From NCBI RefSeq assembly GCF_009932395.1, contig NZ_LSRS01000006.1, positions 1 through 64,000 on the forward strand: a stretch of 64,000 bases of DNA. Direction: 5' to 3'. Source of the stretch: Sporotomaculum syntrophicum. Its GTDB lineage: Bacteria; Bacillota; Desulfotomaculia; Desulfotomaculales; Desulfallaceae. Made by a program: the position numbers and the translations under genes. The notes under the pieces were generated by a model, which made no database searches, was not told the DNA's origin, and saw only the letters and a program-made list of their open reading frames with translations. Below, piece after piece: positions 17,601 through 26,283 of the stretch (position 1 is the stretch's first letter; every line of letters begins with the position of its first letter).

Positions 17601-19484
17601 ATGGCTGATGAAGCTGATAACAAACAACAACAGACGCTGGAGTTTCAGGCCGAAGTTAAACAACTGCTGGATATTGTGATTAACTCCCTTTACACCGACC
17701 GAGAAATATTTTTACGGGAGCTGGTCTCCAATGCAGCCGATGCCCTGGAAAAATTAAGATACCGCACCATTACCGATAAAGAAGTAACAGACCCTAACCT
17801 GCCGCTTGAGATCACCATCGAGGTTAATGAGCAGGATAAAACTTTGACCATCAGCGATACCGGTACCGGTATGACCAGGGACGAACTGGTGGATAACCTG
17901 GGTACCATTGCCCGGTCCGGCTCCAAGGCATTTTTACAGCAGCTGGCTGAAGCGGAACAAAAGGATTTGAACTTAATTGGCCAGTTCGGGGTGGGCTTTT
18001 ACTCAGCCTTTATGGTGGCCAAACGTGTGCGGGTGCTGACGCGCTCCTTTGTACCCGGTGAGGAAGGCTGTGAGTGGGTTTCAGACGGTGTGGGCAGTTA
18101 CACCATTGACCAGGCGACGGGTCTTACCCGGGGCACAAAAATAATTCTGGAGCTTAAAGATGACGCCGGGGAATTTGCTTCTCCCGATACCATTAAGCGG
18201 ATCATCAAGCGCTACTCGAATTTTGTACCATTTCCCATTATTTTAGCGGGTGAAAAGATTAATACAGTGCAGGCCATCTGGGTGCGCAACAAAAATGAAA
18301 TCACGGACGAGGAATACACCGAGTTTTATAAGTTTATCGCCAATGCCTATGATGAACCTTATTACCGGCTGCACTTTTCTGCTGACGCACCCCTGGCCAT
18401 TAATGCGCTGTTATTTGTACCCCAGGAAAATTTGGAACGCTATGGTTTTGGCAAAACCGAGCCCGGGGTGGCCTTGTATTGCCGCAAGGTGATGCTGCAA
18501 CAAAAAGCCGAGGGTCTCTTGCCAGAGTGGCTGCGTTTTGTCAAAGGTGTAGTGGACAGTGAAGACATTCCCATTAATATTTCCCGGGAAACCATGCAGG
18601 ACAGTGCACTGGTGGGCCGGCTGCGCAAGGTGCTGACTGGGCGCTTTCTTAAATTTTTGGGCGAGCAGGCCAAGACCGATCCGGATAAATACGGAGAGTT
18701 CTGGAAGAAGTTCGGTATTTTTCTTAAAGAAGGCGCGGCTTCAGATTTTATCTACAGTCAGGATATCGCGCCGCTGTTGCGCTTTGAGTCCTCCAAATCC
18801 GAGCCCGGCAAGTACGTTTCCCTGGATGAATACCTGGAGCGGATGCCGGAAAATCAAAAGCACATTTACTATATTAACGGGCCGACCCGGGAGGTCATTG
18901 AAGCCGGACCGTACCTTGAGGCCTTTAAATTGCGGGATATGGAGGTGCTTTACACTCACGAGCCTGTGGATGATTTTGTGCTCACCAACCTGGCGCAGTA
19001 CAAGGAAAAGAAACTGGTTTCCGCCGACCAGCCCGAGCTTGATTTGCCGGATACCCAGGCTGACCTGGCCGACTCAGGAGACGCCGGCAAGCTGGAGGGC
19101 TTGGAATTGAAGAATTTACTGGCCTTTATGAAGCAAGCCCTGGGAGATAAGGTCAGCGAGGTACGGGAATCCAAGCGTTTGGTGGACAGCCCGGCGGTGC
19201 TGATTAATATGGATGAGGGCATGACCAGCAGCATGCAGCGGGTGATGCAGGCGCTGCAAAAGGAATTTGGCGGTACGGGGTTCGGCCAAAAGGCACTGGA
19301 GATCAACCCCGGCCACAAGCTGGTCAAAAGTCTGGAAGCACTGCGCCAGAATGATGCCGATTTTGCTGCCCTGGCTGTAGAGCAAATTTACGACAACGCT
19401 CTCATTGCAGCAGGCCTGCTCACCGACCCCCGGGATATGGTGGACCGCATGTACCGCATTCTGGAGCGGGCACTGGCGGAATAG
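17601..19484 (+). CDS. htpG: HtpG, Hsp90-family chaperone
   Basis: A 627-residue HtpG of normal length: N-terminal ATPase domain (about 10-230) with ELVSNAADALEKLRY, DTGTGM and GQFGVGFYSAFMV, middle client-binding domain (about 240-500, with NISRETMQDS), and C-terminal dimerisation domain. It helps fold or remodel proteins under stress in the cytoplasm. The ribosome-binding site GGGAGG precedes the ATG, and a CIRCE operator lies upstream, so it is an HrcA-regulated heat-shock gene here. Confidence 0.96.
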   Translation: MADEADNKQQQTLEFQAEVKQLLDIVINSLYTDREIFLRELVSNAADALEKLRYRTITDKEVTDPNLPLEITIEVNEQDKTLTISDTGTGMTRDELVDNLGTIARSGSKAFLQQLAEAEQKDLNLIGQFGVGFYSAFMVAKRVRVLTRSFVPGEEGCEWVSDGVGSYTIDQATGLTRGTKIILELKDDAGEFASPDTIKRIIKRYSNFVPFPIILAGEKINTVQAIWVRNKNEITDEEYTEFYKFIANAYDEPYYRLHFSADAPLAINALLFVPQENLERYGFGKTEPGVALYCRKVMLQQKAEGLLPEWLRFVKGVVDSEDIPINISRETMQDSALVGRLRKVLTGRFLKFLGEQAKTDPDKYGEFWKKFGIFLKEGAASDFIYSQDIAPLLRFESSKSEPGKYVSLDEYLERMPENQKHIYYINGPTREVIEAGPYLEAFKLRDMEVLYTHEPVDDFVLTNLAQYKEKKLVSADQPELDLPDTQADLADSGDAGKLEGLELKNLLAFMKQALGDKVSEVRESKRLVDSPAVLINMDEGMTSSMQRVMQALQKEFGGTGFGQKALEINPGHKLVKSLEALRQNDADFAALAVEQIYDNALIAAGLLTDPRDMVDRMYRILERALAE

Positions 19485-19542
19485 AAGCCGGTTGCCTCAT
19501 TTTCCCTGTCAACAGGTGATGAATAATTTAATTACGCTGTTC

Positions 19543-19582
19543 AGGCCTGATGCCGGTATTAAACCGGAGTCTGGCCTTTTTA
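19543..19582 (+). terminator. Terminator after htpG
   Basis: AGGCC (19543-19547) pairs with GGCCT (19573-19577), with an inner GCCGG/CCGG stem, followed by TTTTTAT. Confidence 0.7.
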
Positions 19583-19722
19583 TGTTTCCGCAACTTTAAG
19601 ATAACATAAATTTAATTTTAGTAAAAGGTTCAAGCATCGGTCAGGGCGGCACGGGGATATTATCTTTTGAATATGGGAATTTTAAAACAGTAGCTATGTT
19701 TTAACATGCCTGGAGGAGCCAT

Positions 19723-20397
19723 ATGACAAAAAACGAATTTAAGCGACTGCCCAAGCATATAGGAGTAATCCCGGACGGGAACAGAAGGTGGGCTGTGGGC
19801 AAAGGGCTGCCTAAACAAGCCGGTTATCAAAACGGTTTGGACCCCGGTATGATGCTGTATGAACTGTGCGTGGAGTTGGGTATCCCTGAGCTGACCTTCT
19901 ACGGTTTCACCCAGGATAACACCAAGCGCCCGGCGGAACAGACCAGAGCCTTTCAGCAGGCCTGCGTAGATGCTGTGGATATGCTGGCTAACCGGGATGC
20001 CTCCCTGCTGGTCATGGGTGATTATGATTCACCTCTTTTTCCACCGCAGCTGAAGGAATACCGGCAAAGAAAAACCTTTGGCCGTGATTTAATTAAAATT
20101 AATTTTCTGGTCAATTATGGCTGGAAGTGGGATTTGCATCATTTTCTCAATGCAGGGGAAGACAGCAGCTGCAGTACCAAACGCCATATATTACAAACTA
20201 TAGCCTCCCGCGATATTTCCCGCATTGATTTAATTATTCGCTGGGGCGGGCGCAGAAGGCTCAGCGGTTTTTTACCTGTGCAATCAATATATGCTGATTT
20301 TTACGTGGTGGAGGATATGTGGCCTGATTTTAAAAAAGAGCATTTTTATGAGGCATTGCACTGGTATGAGAATCAGGATATTACCCTGGGCGGGTAA
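19723..20397 (+). CDS. Divergent cis-prenyltransferase (UppS-like)
   Basis: A 224-residue protein of the undecaprenyl-diphosphate synthase family. The diphosphate-binding motif is PDGNRRWAVGKG (canonical form is MDGNGRWA), followed by LTFYGFTQDNTKRP and C-terminal IDLIIRWGGRRRLSGFLPVQSIYADFYV (canonical RTSGE..LSNFLLWQ..YAE). The Gly-to-Arg change and altered C-terminal motif suggest a paralogue making another polyprenyl product rather than the house-keeping UppS, but the product is unknown. GGAGG ribosome-binding site present. Confidence 0.8.
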   Translation: MTKNEFKRLPKHIGVIPDGNRRWAVGKGLPKQAGYQNGLDPGMMLYELCVELGIPELTFYGFTQDNTKRPAEQTRAFQQACVDAVDMLANRDASLLVMGDYDSPLFPPQLKEYRQRKTFGRDLIKINFLVNYGWKWDLHHFLNAGEDSSCSTKRHILQTIASRDISRIDLIIRWGGRRRLSGFLPVQSIYADFYVVEDMWPDFKKEHFYEALHWYENQDITLGG

Positions 20398-20688
20398 GTG
20401 GCATGGCTTCCAGGAACACCTCCAGGTACCGAAAAATAATCATTCTTTGTTCAAAGTTTGTACCTTAATGCCGGGCATACTAAAACCAGCGCTGTGGAAC
20501 TGCTCAAAGCTATGGCGCAATAAATCAATAGGAGGTGAAGAATCCTGTTTTTCAGCTGTACGGCGCTGGCGACAGGCTGAGCTGTTGCCGGCTCGAGCAA
20601 CTGACTTTCACCGGTAGCCTTTCCAGGCTTGTACCGGCGGGAGAGAAACCTGCAGCATTGTATTGCGGTTTCTTAACAGGTAGCGCTG

Positions 20689-21153
20689 ATGAAGAGGAGT
20701 ATATTGTGTTTAACCTTAACTCTGTTCTTGCTATGCGGAATAGTCCAGGTAGCTGCGGCTGCCGGCACGGGTTGCGGTGTCGGACCTCACTTGCCAGGCA
20801 GTGGTGAGTGGGTTAGCCCGGTGGAGGTTTTAGACCTCACCGACCAACAACTGACTAAAATGCGGGCAGTTAACCAAAGCAGCTACGAGCAAATTCGCGA
20901 TCTACGCATCAAGCTGATGGACAGCAGGCACGAGTTGATGCAGCTGCGATTACAGAAGAAACCTGATCAGGCTGCGGTAGAGGCCAAAATTAAAGAAATC
21001 AATGAAATGCGTGAAAAAATTCACACTATTTTTCAGCAAGGCAAGCAGGAGTGCCAGTCTATTCTTACCAAGGAGCAGCAGGCTAAATTACAAGAGCTGC
21101 CACACAAAAAGGGTAGCTTCAGGGGTTGCCCCGGCATAGGCAGGGATCAGTAG
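20689..21153 (+). CDS. Spy/CpxP-like (LTxxQ) exported protein
   Basis: A 154-residue protein with a signal peptide (about 1-24) and a helical body with two LTxxQ-type motifs: LTDQQLTKMR (about 51) and LTKEQQAKLQELP (near the end). Spy/CpxP/ZraP-family proteins are cell-envelope stress or metal-binding chaperones. The region also has several Cys (GTGCGVGP, GCPGIG) not usual in Spy. The ribosome-binding site is weak, so the start is tentative. Confidence 0.7.
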   Translation: MKRSILCLTLTLFLLCGIVQVAAAAGTGCGVGPHLPGSGEWVSPVEVLDLTDQQLTKMRAVNQSSYEQIRDLRIKLMDSRHELMQLRLQKKPDQAAVEAKIKEINEMREKIHTIFQQGKQECQSILTKEQQAKLQELPHKKGSFRGCPGIGRDQ

Positions 21154-21167
21154 TTAGAGAAGTTGGC

Positions 21168-21195
21168 AAGAGGGGCGAGGTTTATCGCCCCTCTT
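21168..21195 (+). terminator. Hairpin after the Spy-like gene
   Basis: A perfect 11-bp stem AAGAGGGGCGA / TCGCCCCTCTT (21168-21178, 21185-21195). The following GATTATTGTT is only moderately T-rich. Confidence 0.65.
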
Positions 21196-21293
21196 GATTA
21201 TTGTTGGACATTATATTTATTATTACACTTAAAAAAACAATATAATTGCGTATTTAATTGAATATGGTAGGACTTTATCAATGGAGGCATATG

Positions 21294-22997
21294 ATGGTTG
21301 TTTGTCCCATTTGTGGTAACCAGAATCCTGCTGAACAACCATATTGTGGCAGCTGTGGAGGCAGGTTAGGCGGTGCCACTGGGTTAATCAAGAAAGATAC
21401 CATATTGGAAGGACGTTACCTGATTATTAAACTGGTGGGCCGGGGTGGCATGGGGGCGGTTTATAAAGCGTTAGACCGGCGTCTGCAAAACCGGGTGGTG
21501 GCGATCAAGGAGATGAGCACTGGCGCTGTCGGCCAGGATAATATTGCTTTAGCAGTGGAGGCCTTTGAACGCGAGGTCGGCATGTTAATTAACTTGGATA
21601 ACCCTGCTCTGCCCCGGGTCTGGGACTTCTTTGCGGGGGAGCAGCACCGGCTGTATTTAGTGATGGATTTTATCGAAGGGGAGTCCCTGGAAGCCGTGCT
21701 CCAAAGACGAGGGCCTGTACCGGAAGCCGAGATCCTTGATTGGGCCAGGCAAATTTGTGCTGTGCTGCATTACTTGCACAGTCACCAGCCTCCGGTGATT
21801 TTTCGGGACCTGAAGCCGGCAAATATTATGCTAACTCCCCAGGGCAGGATCAAGCTGATTGATTTTGGGATCGCGAGACACTTTAAACCCGGGCAGACTA
21901 CGGACACGGTTACTTATGGCTCCGTTGGCTTTTCAGCTCCTGAACAATACGGGCAAGGTCAAACCGATGCACGGTCAGATATCTATTCCCTTGGTGCAAC
22001 CCTTTATTACTTGATAACCGGTATTAATCCAAGTAAAAATCCCTTTCAATTTGAGCCGGTGAGCAGCCTGGTAGGGGTAACCAAGCCAACCGAGAGGGCA
22101 ATCCACCTGGCATTACAGCTGAATCCGGCTGACCGGCCGGCCAGTGTAGGGGAGTGGCTGGCCCTGCTTGACGCTCCAGGTGCGGACAAGCATATTGTTG
22201 ACGATACTGTGCTGCTTAGCAGTGACCCTGAGTTAACGGTAAAACTGCCTCACTCGGATACCGGCAGCGACTCTACCACCATGTTACCCAAACCGGGCTT
22301 CCGGGCTAATTTGAAATGGGTTGCAGGTGCCCTGGCCATGGCATTGCTGCTGCTGGCTGTTTGGTTTGGCTTTGCTGGTGACGAAAGCTTTAAACAGGCG
22401 GTTGAGCGGGAGACGGCCGCTCAGCTGTCCAGCCGGTCAAATAATGAACCTGCTCCCATTGAGGGGACCGCTATCGGGGATACTACATCCCCAGCAGTAG
22501 TCGAGGAAGTTAAACCGCCGGCAGCTAAAGATAAAGATAAAAAACAGGCTAAACCAAAAAACAACGCTGTTAAAAAAATACAATACCAAAAATATCGGAA
22601 CGAACGGTTTGGTTATGCCATCGACTATCCCAGGGATTTTACTGCCGGCGTGTCACCGGAAAACGGTGACGGGCGGGTGTTTTCATCTCCCGGCGAAGAA
22701 GCTAAGTTAGTGGTTTACGGGGCCAATGTGTTGCAGAACGAATCCCTAGCGGACATCTATCAGGTGGCCAAAAAGTATGCCGGGGGGAAAATAGCTTACC
22801 AGCAAATGGGTAATAACTGGTTTGTATTGTCCTGGGAAAAGGATGATATTATTTATTATCTCAAAACATTTGCTGGCCGGGGTTCCGCCAATTCCTTTAT
22901 CTTTACTTACCCTGAAGCTGAAAAACAATATTATGACCAGATCACTGTCCACTTAGAGTCCACCTTTCGCCCCGGGGACGTTAATCAAATCTGGTAA
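21294..22997 (+). CDS. Membrane Ser/Thr protein kinase with zinc ribbon and PsbP-like tail
   Basis: About 567 residues. An N-terminal zinc ribbon (CPICGNQNPAEQPYCGSCGG) precedes a Hanks-type kinase domain (about 35-295; GRGGMGAVYKA loop, catalytic FRDLKPANIML, IDFGIARHF, PEQYGQGQTDARSDIYSLG). One transmembrane helix follows (about 335-355) and an extracellular C-terminal domain similar to PsbP (FGYAIDYPRDFTA). It is an integral kinase with an outer domain that may sense the cell surface. ATG 21294 is favoured by GGAGG six to nine bases before; 21258 would add unlikely residues. No cognate phosphatase is adjacent. Confidence 0.88.
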   Translation: MVVCPICGNQNPAEQPYCGSCGGRLGGATGLIKKDTILEGRYLIIKLVGRGGMGAVYKALDRRLQNRVVAIKEMSTGAVGQDNIALAVEAFEREVGMLINLDNPALPRVWDFFAGEQHRLYLVMDFIEGESLEAVLQRRGPVPEAEILDWARQICAVLHYLHSHQPPVIFRDLKPANIMLTPQGRIKLIDFGIARHFKPGQTTDTVTYGSVGFSAPEQYGQGQTDARSDIYSLGATLYYLITGINPSKNPFQFEPVSSLVGVTKPTERAIHLALQLNPADRPASVGEWLALLDAPGADKHIVDDTVLLSSDPELTVKLPHSDTGSDSTTMLPKPGFRANLKWVAGALAMALLLLAVWFGFAGDESFKQAVERETAAQLSSRSNNEPAPIEGTAIGDTTSPAVVEEVKPPAAKDKDKKQAKPKNNAVKKIQYQKYRNERFGYAIDYPRDFTAGVSPENGDGRVFSSPGEEAKLVVYGANVLQNESLADIYQVAKKYAGGKIAYQQMGNNWFVLSWEKDDIIYYLKTFAGRGSANSFIFTYPEAEKQYYDQITVHLESTFRPGDVNQIW

Positions 22998-23000
22998 TAG

Positions 23001-23028
23001 AAAAAGAATGCCACCGGCATTCTTTTTT
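23001..23028 (+). terminator. Terminator after the kinase gene
   Basis: AAAAAGAATGCC pairs with GGCATTCTTTTTT around an ACC loop (23001-23028). Confidence 0.9.
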
Positions 23029-23255
23029 GAACGCACAAACTTGTGCTCAGCATAATCTATAGGCTTATATAAACATGGTTTTAAAAAGCATAAAAAGGTA
23101 TTTGCCCCATGTTATGTCGAAATAATACTAAGAATATACTTTAATATTTGAATAATTAAGGGAACAAAATATGCTGGTTATCGTATATAATATATATGTC
23201 GGCTAGTTTGTCCAAATGTGGCGTGTAATGCTCGAAAAACCAAATTCCGAAGGGA

Positions 23256-24641
23256 TTGAAAAATTTGCGGTTTAAAAAAATGTTTATCTTGCTGACCTTT
23301 GTTGCTTGTTGGGTATTCTATGTGCCTCAGGCCTTGGCTGGTGTGGAAGTTTATGTGACCGGGAAAATCGTGCAGTTTGATGTCCCTCCGGTCGTTGATA
23401 CCGCCTCGAACCGGACGCTGGTTCCCTTTCGGCATATATTTGAGGCTTTAGGTGCCGAGGTGTGGTTTGATAGCCGCGCGAATGCTGCTTTTGGCAAAAA
23501 AGGAGACCTGACCATCGAACTACCGGTGAATCAAAAAGTGGCATACAAAAATAATGAGCACATCCAGTTGGATGTGGCCACTCAGGTGGTTAACGGCCGG
23601 ACGATGGTGCCGTTGCGTTTTATCAGCGAATCACTGGGTTGTCAGGTGGATGCACACAATACGCCCGATGGTTTAAGAGTGGATATAGCTTGGCTGGAGC
23701 CTGACCTGCCGGAAGAGGTAACCTTGTCCAATGAGCGCACTTTAACGGACATCACCACTACAACCAGTGATACGGAATTGATCATTGAACTAACCGTTGA
23801 AGATGGCTTGAACAAGGTATTTACGCTACGCGGTCCGGACCGTCTGGTGCTTGACTTGCAAAATACTACCAACAGAGCGGCTAAAGAAGTTAACCTGGAG
23901 CATCCGCTGGTGTCTGCTATTAGGACAGGCCAGTTAAACAGTGAAACTACCCGGGTGGTTTTGGATTTAAACAGAGTGGTTAGTTACCATTTTGAAAAAA
24001 ATAACGACTCCCTGCTCATTAAGGTATCCGGCGAACTGTCTTCAATAGCTGATACCATTACAACTGACGAACCGTCCGGCCAACCCGCACATCCGGTGCT
24101 GGTAGTTGATGAGCAATTAATTATCCTTGATGCCGGGCACGGCGGTAGAGATATTGGGGCTACCGGTGTTTCAGGAAAATATGAAAAAGATTTGGTGTTA
24201 TCTATAACCAATCAATTGAAAACCGCACTGGAGGATGAAGGTTATAAGGTGATACTAACCCGGTCGGACGACACTTATGTGTCGCTCGATGAGCGGGTAG
24301 CTATAGCCGACCGGACCAATGCCTTTGCATTTGTCAGTATTCATGCTAACAGTACTGCTAATCCTGCTATCCAGGGGCTGGAGATTTTTAAATATTATGG
24401 CTCCGATGGCCGGCTGGCCCAGCATGTTCTGGAGGGGATACTTGAGCGGACCGGTCAGAACAATCGAAAAGTTAAGGAAGCAGGTTTCTACGTGATTAAA
24501 AATACATTGATGCCTGCGATTCTGATAGAGACCGGGTTTATCAGCAATATCCAGGAGGAAGCATTTCTATGGGAGCCAAAAAACCAGGCGGATATTGTGG
24601 AAGGTATTGTGGCGGGTATTATGGCTTACCAGGGCAGGTAA
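23256..24641 (+). CDS. N-acetylmuramoyl-L-alanine amidase with stalk and AMIN domains
   Basis: A 461-residue exported protein from a TTG start. Order: signal peptide (about 1-24), copper-amine-oxidase-type stalk domain (about 30-145; NRTLVPFRHIFEALGAEVWFD), AMIN domain (about 155-265) and Amidase_3 zinc amidase (about 288-460) with the metal His of LDAGHGGRD, a second His in VSIHANS and the catalytic Glu of ILIETGFIS. It cleaves the amide bond between muramic acid and L-alanine in peptidoglycan. Stalk domains tie it to the cell wall. Confidence 0.93.
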   Translation: MKNLRFKKMFILLTFVACWVFYVPQALAGVEVYVTGKIVQFDVPPVVDTASNRTLVPFRHIFEALGAEVWFDSRANAAFGKKGDLTIELPVNQKVAYKNNEHIQLDVATQVVNGRTMVPLRFISESLGCQVDAHNTPDGLRVDIAWLEPDLPEEVTLSNERTLTDITTTTSDTELIIELTVEDGLNKVFTLRGPDRLVLDLQNTTNRAAKEVNLEHPLVSAIRTGQLNSETTRVVLDLNRVVSYHFEKNNDSLLIKVSGELSSIADTITTDEPSGQPAHPVLVVDEQLIILDAGHGGRDIGATGVSGKYEKDLVLSITNQLKTALEDEGYKVILTRSDDTYVSLDERVAIADRTNAFAFVSIHANSTANPAIQGLEIFKYYGSDGRLAQHVLEGILERTGQNNRKVKEAGFYVIKNTLMPAILIETGFISNIQEEAFLWEPKNQADIVEGIVAGIMAYQGR

Positions 24642-24700
24642 AAAGCCACTATTCTTTAGCCGGTAAATGGAGCAACTGCTTAGATAATAAGCAGTAAGAT

Positions 24701-24742
24701 ATTATAAAAGCCTGTATTATTGATGATACAGGCTTTTATAAT
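24701..24742 (+). terminator. 17-bp perfect terminator after the amidase gene
   Basis: ATTATAAAAGCCTGTAT (24701-24717) pairs perfectly with 24726-24742 across an 8-base loop, with T-rich 3' flank. Confidence 0.85.
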
Positions 24743-24955
24743 TGAAAAAATATTCCATTTATTTCATGATACAATTGTTTTTGCGAAACAAAGAACTTGA
24801 TGGCGGAATTTGCGATCGAAACATTGACGTATTCAAAGGTTTTTTTGACAGAAAAGTTGAAAAATACATTATTAGTCAGTAATGATGTATTATCAAATGT
24901 AAGTTTAGCTTTTGTGCCATATAACTTCTTTACATTGAAGATTGCGTGGTGTGAT

Positions 24956-25417
24956 ATGAGCCAGATATTGCTATTTTATCTACAGGGAATTCCAGAAATG
25001 ACGGGTGTTGTGGCCTGTTGCCTGGCTTTGGCCAGGGTAAAACTGCGCTGGGGGGTGATCCTGGCTTTTGCCTGCGTTTTAGCGACGGTAATTTATATAA
25101 TTAGGAACCTGCCGGTCACCTTTGGACTGCATAGCGTAGCGGCGATTTTATTAACGGCGCTGCTTATCACCCGGTTTACCAGGGTACCGTTTTCAACAAG
25201 CTTTATTGTCGCGTTTGCCAGTTTTGCCCTTTTGGCGCTACTGGAGGTAAGCGTATATGAACTAGTCGGACAACTTTTAAATATTGAATCCAGTTATTTT
25301 GCATTTACTCCTTATACGCGAATGCTGATGGGGTTGCCCCAGGCCATTATATTGATTGTCATTGCGCCGGTTATTGCCAGGTATCGCAAACCTCTGGAAG
25401 GCATGTGGAAAATATGA
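24956..25417 (+). CDS. Membrane-sensor protein of an agr-like locus (no kinase domain)
   Basis: About 153 residues with five or six hydrophobic helices (e.g. GIPEMTGVVACCLALARVKLRWGVILAFACVL). It resembles the sensor part of AgrC-type receptors but stops before any dimerisation or ATPase domain. The frame is open upstream to 24797; ATG 24956 is preferred because the membrane part starts there. Its TGA overlaps the agrB ATG (ATGA, 25414-25417), so the two are translationally coupled. It may sense the AgrD-like peptide and signal through the histidine kinase downstream; this is inference. Confidence 0.65.
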   Translation: MSQILLFYLQGIPEMTGVVACCLALARVKLRWGVILAFACVLATVIYIIRNLPVTFGLHSVAAILLTALLITRFTRVPFSTSFIVAFASFALLALLEVSVYELVGQLLNIESSYFAFTPYTRMLMGLPQAIILIVIAPVIARYRKPLEGMWKI

Positions 25418-26043
25418 GCTATTTATCCTTTAGTAGACGTTGGGCAGGTTACTTAAGCCGTCAAACCAACCTCCCGGCGGAACAGGAAACTGTTCTGACC
25501 TATATTATTGAGGTGTTGGCCTTAACCTTTTTGAATGTCTTTTTAACACTTCTGGTGGGAGCATTCCTGGGAGTACTGCCCGGGACCGCAGCTTGTTTGG
25601 TTACAACTGCATTATTCAGACATATTGCCGGAGGAGCCCATTCCAATTCCCCCCTGCGTTGCGCTGTCGTTACCATTATCATATACCCTATGCTTGCCCT
25701 GTTGAGCACCTATTTTAACCGCTTGGGCCAGGGGGCGGTTGATATGCTGTCGATTGTGGCTTTTGGGGTGGGAATGATGGCTATGATAGTGCTGGCTCCG
25801 GTAGATTCTGTAGCCGCCCCCATTATCTCTACTGTCCGGAGAAAAAAACTAAAATATGCCTCCGTTGCTTTTGTGATGTTGGTGATTGTCGCGACGCTGT
25901 GGTTTAGGGGCAGTCAGTGGCAGTACGCTGAAATGGTTCGCACCTGTGTTGCCTTAACGTTGCTGTGGGTTAGTTTTATGCTTACCGGTTGGGGCCATGG
26001 ATTCATGGCAGTAATTGATGGTATTTCATTAAGGAAAAGATAG
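25414..26043 (+). CDS. agrB: AgrB-like peptide-processing membrane protease
   Basis: About 209 residues with several transmembrane helices. The catalytic AgrB pair is visible in FRHIAGGAHSNSPLRC: His and Cys in the RHxAGGxHxxSxxxC arrangement. AgrB cleaves the C-terminus of AgrD and cyclises it to a thiolactone. GTG 25405 is an alternative start, but ATG 25414 gives the ATGA overlap with the upstream gene. The AgrD-like peptide gene follows 11 bases downstream. Confidence 0.92.
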   Translation: MSYLSFSRRWAGYLSRQTNLPAEQETVLTYIIEVLALTFLNVFLTLLVGAFLGVLPGTAACLVTTALFRHIAGGAHSNSPLRCAVVTIIIYPMLALLSTYFNRLGQGAVDMLSIVAFGVGMMAMIVLAPVDSVAAPIISTVRRKKLKYASVAFVMLVIVATLWFRGSQWQYAEMVRTCVALTLLWVSFMLTGWGHGFMAVIDGISLRKR

Positions 26044-26054
26044 GAGGTGAAACA

Positions 26055-26192
26055 ATGAAAAAGGTTAAAGCACAATTGTTTGTCCTCGTGGTTTCAGCGT
26101 TACTGTTCTTGGCCAATGTCACTGCTGCTTTTGGGGCGAGTTGCGCGATTACCTCATACCAGCCTGAAGTGCCTGAAGCACTGAGGAAATAG
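26055..26192 (+). CDS. AgrD-like cyclic-peptide autoinducer precursor
   Basis: A 45-residue peptide missed by length cut-offs. It has a charged start (MKKVKAQ), a hydrophobic helix (LFVLVVSALLFLANVTAAFG), a core with one Cys (ASCAITSYQPEVPEA) and a short tail ending LRK. The Cys followed by a YQPxVP-type recognition segment fits cyclic-lactone autoinducer precursors cut by AgrB. GGAGGTG lies at proper distance. The mature ring is probably made from Cys and a downstream residue, which I cannot define. Confidence 0.85.
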   Translation: MKKVKAQLFVLVVSALLFLANVTAAFGASCAITSYQPEVPEALRK

Positions 26193-26283
26193 AGAAAGAA
26201 CATTTTGGTGCTATTATGTTTTGGCTATTGCAGGGGTGGTGATTCCACCCCCTATTTAGTGTTCTTTTAAGAAGGTGAAAGGC

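Noticed and set aside
20535-20807. 90-codon ORF between the prenyltransferase and Spy-like genes
   Set aside because: It runs into the Spy-like gene in another frame and shows no recognisable protein pattern.
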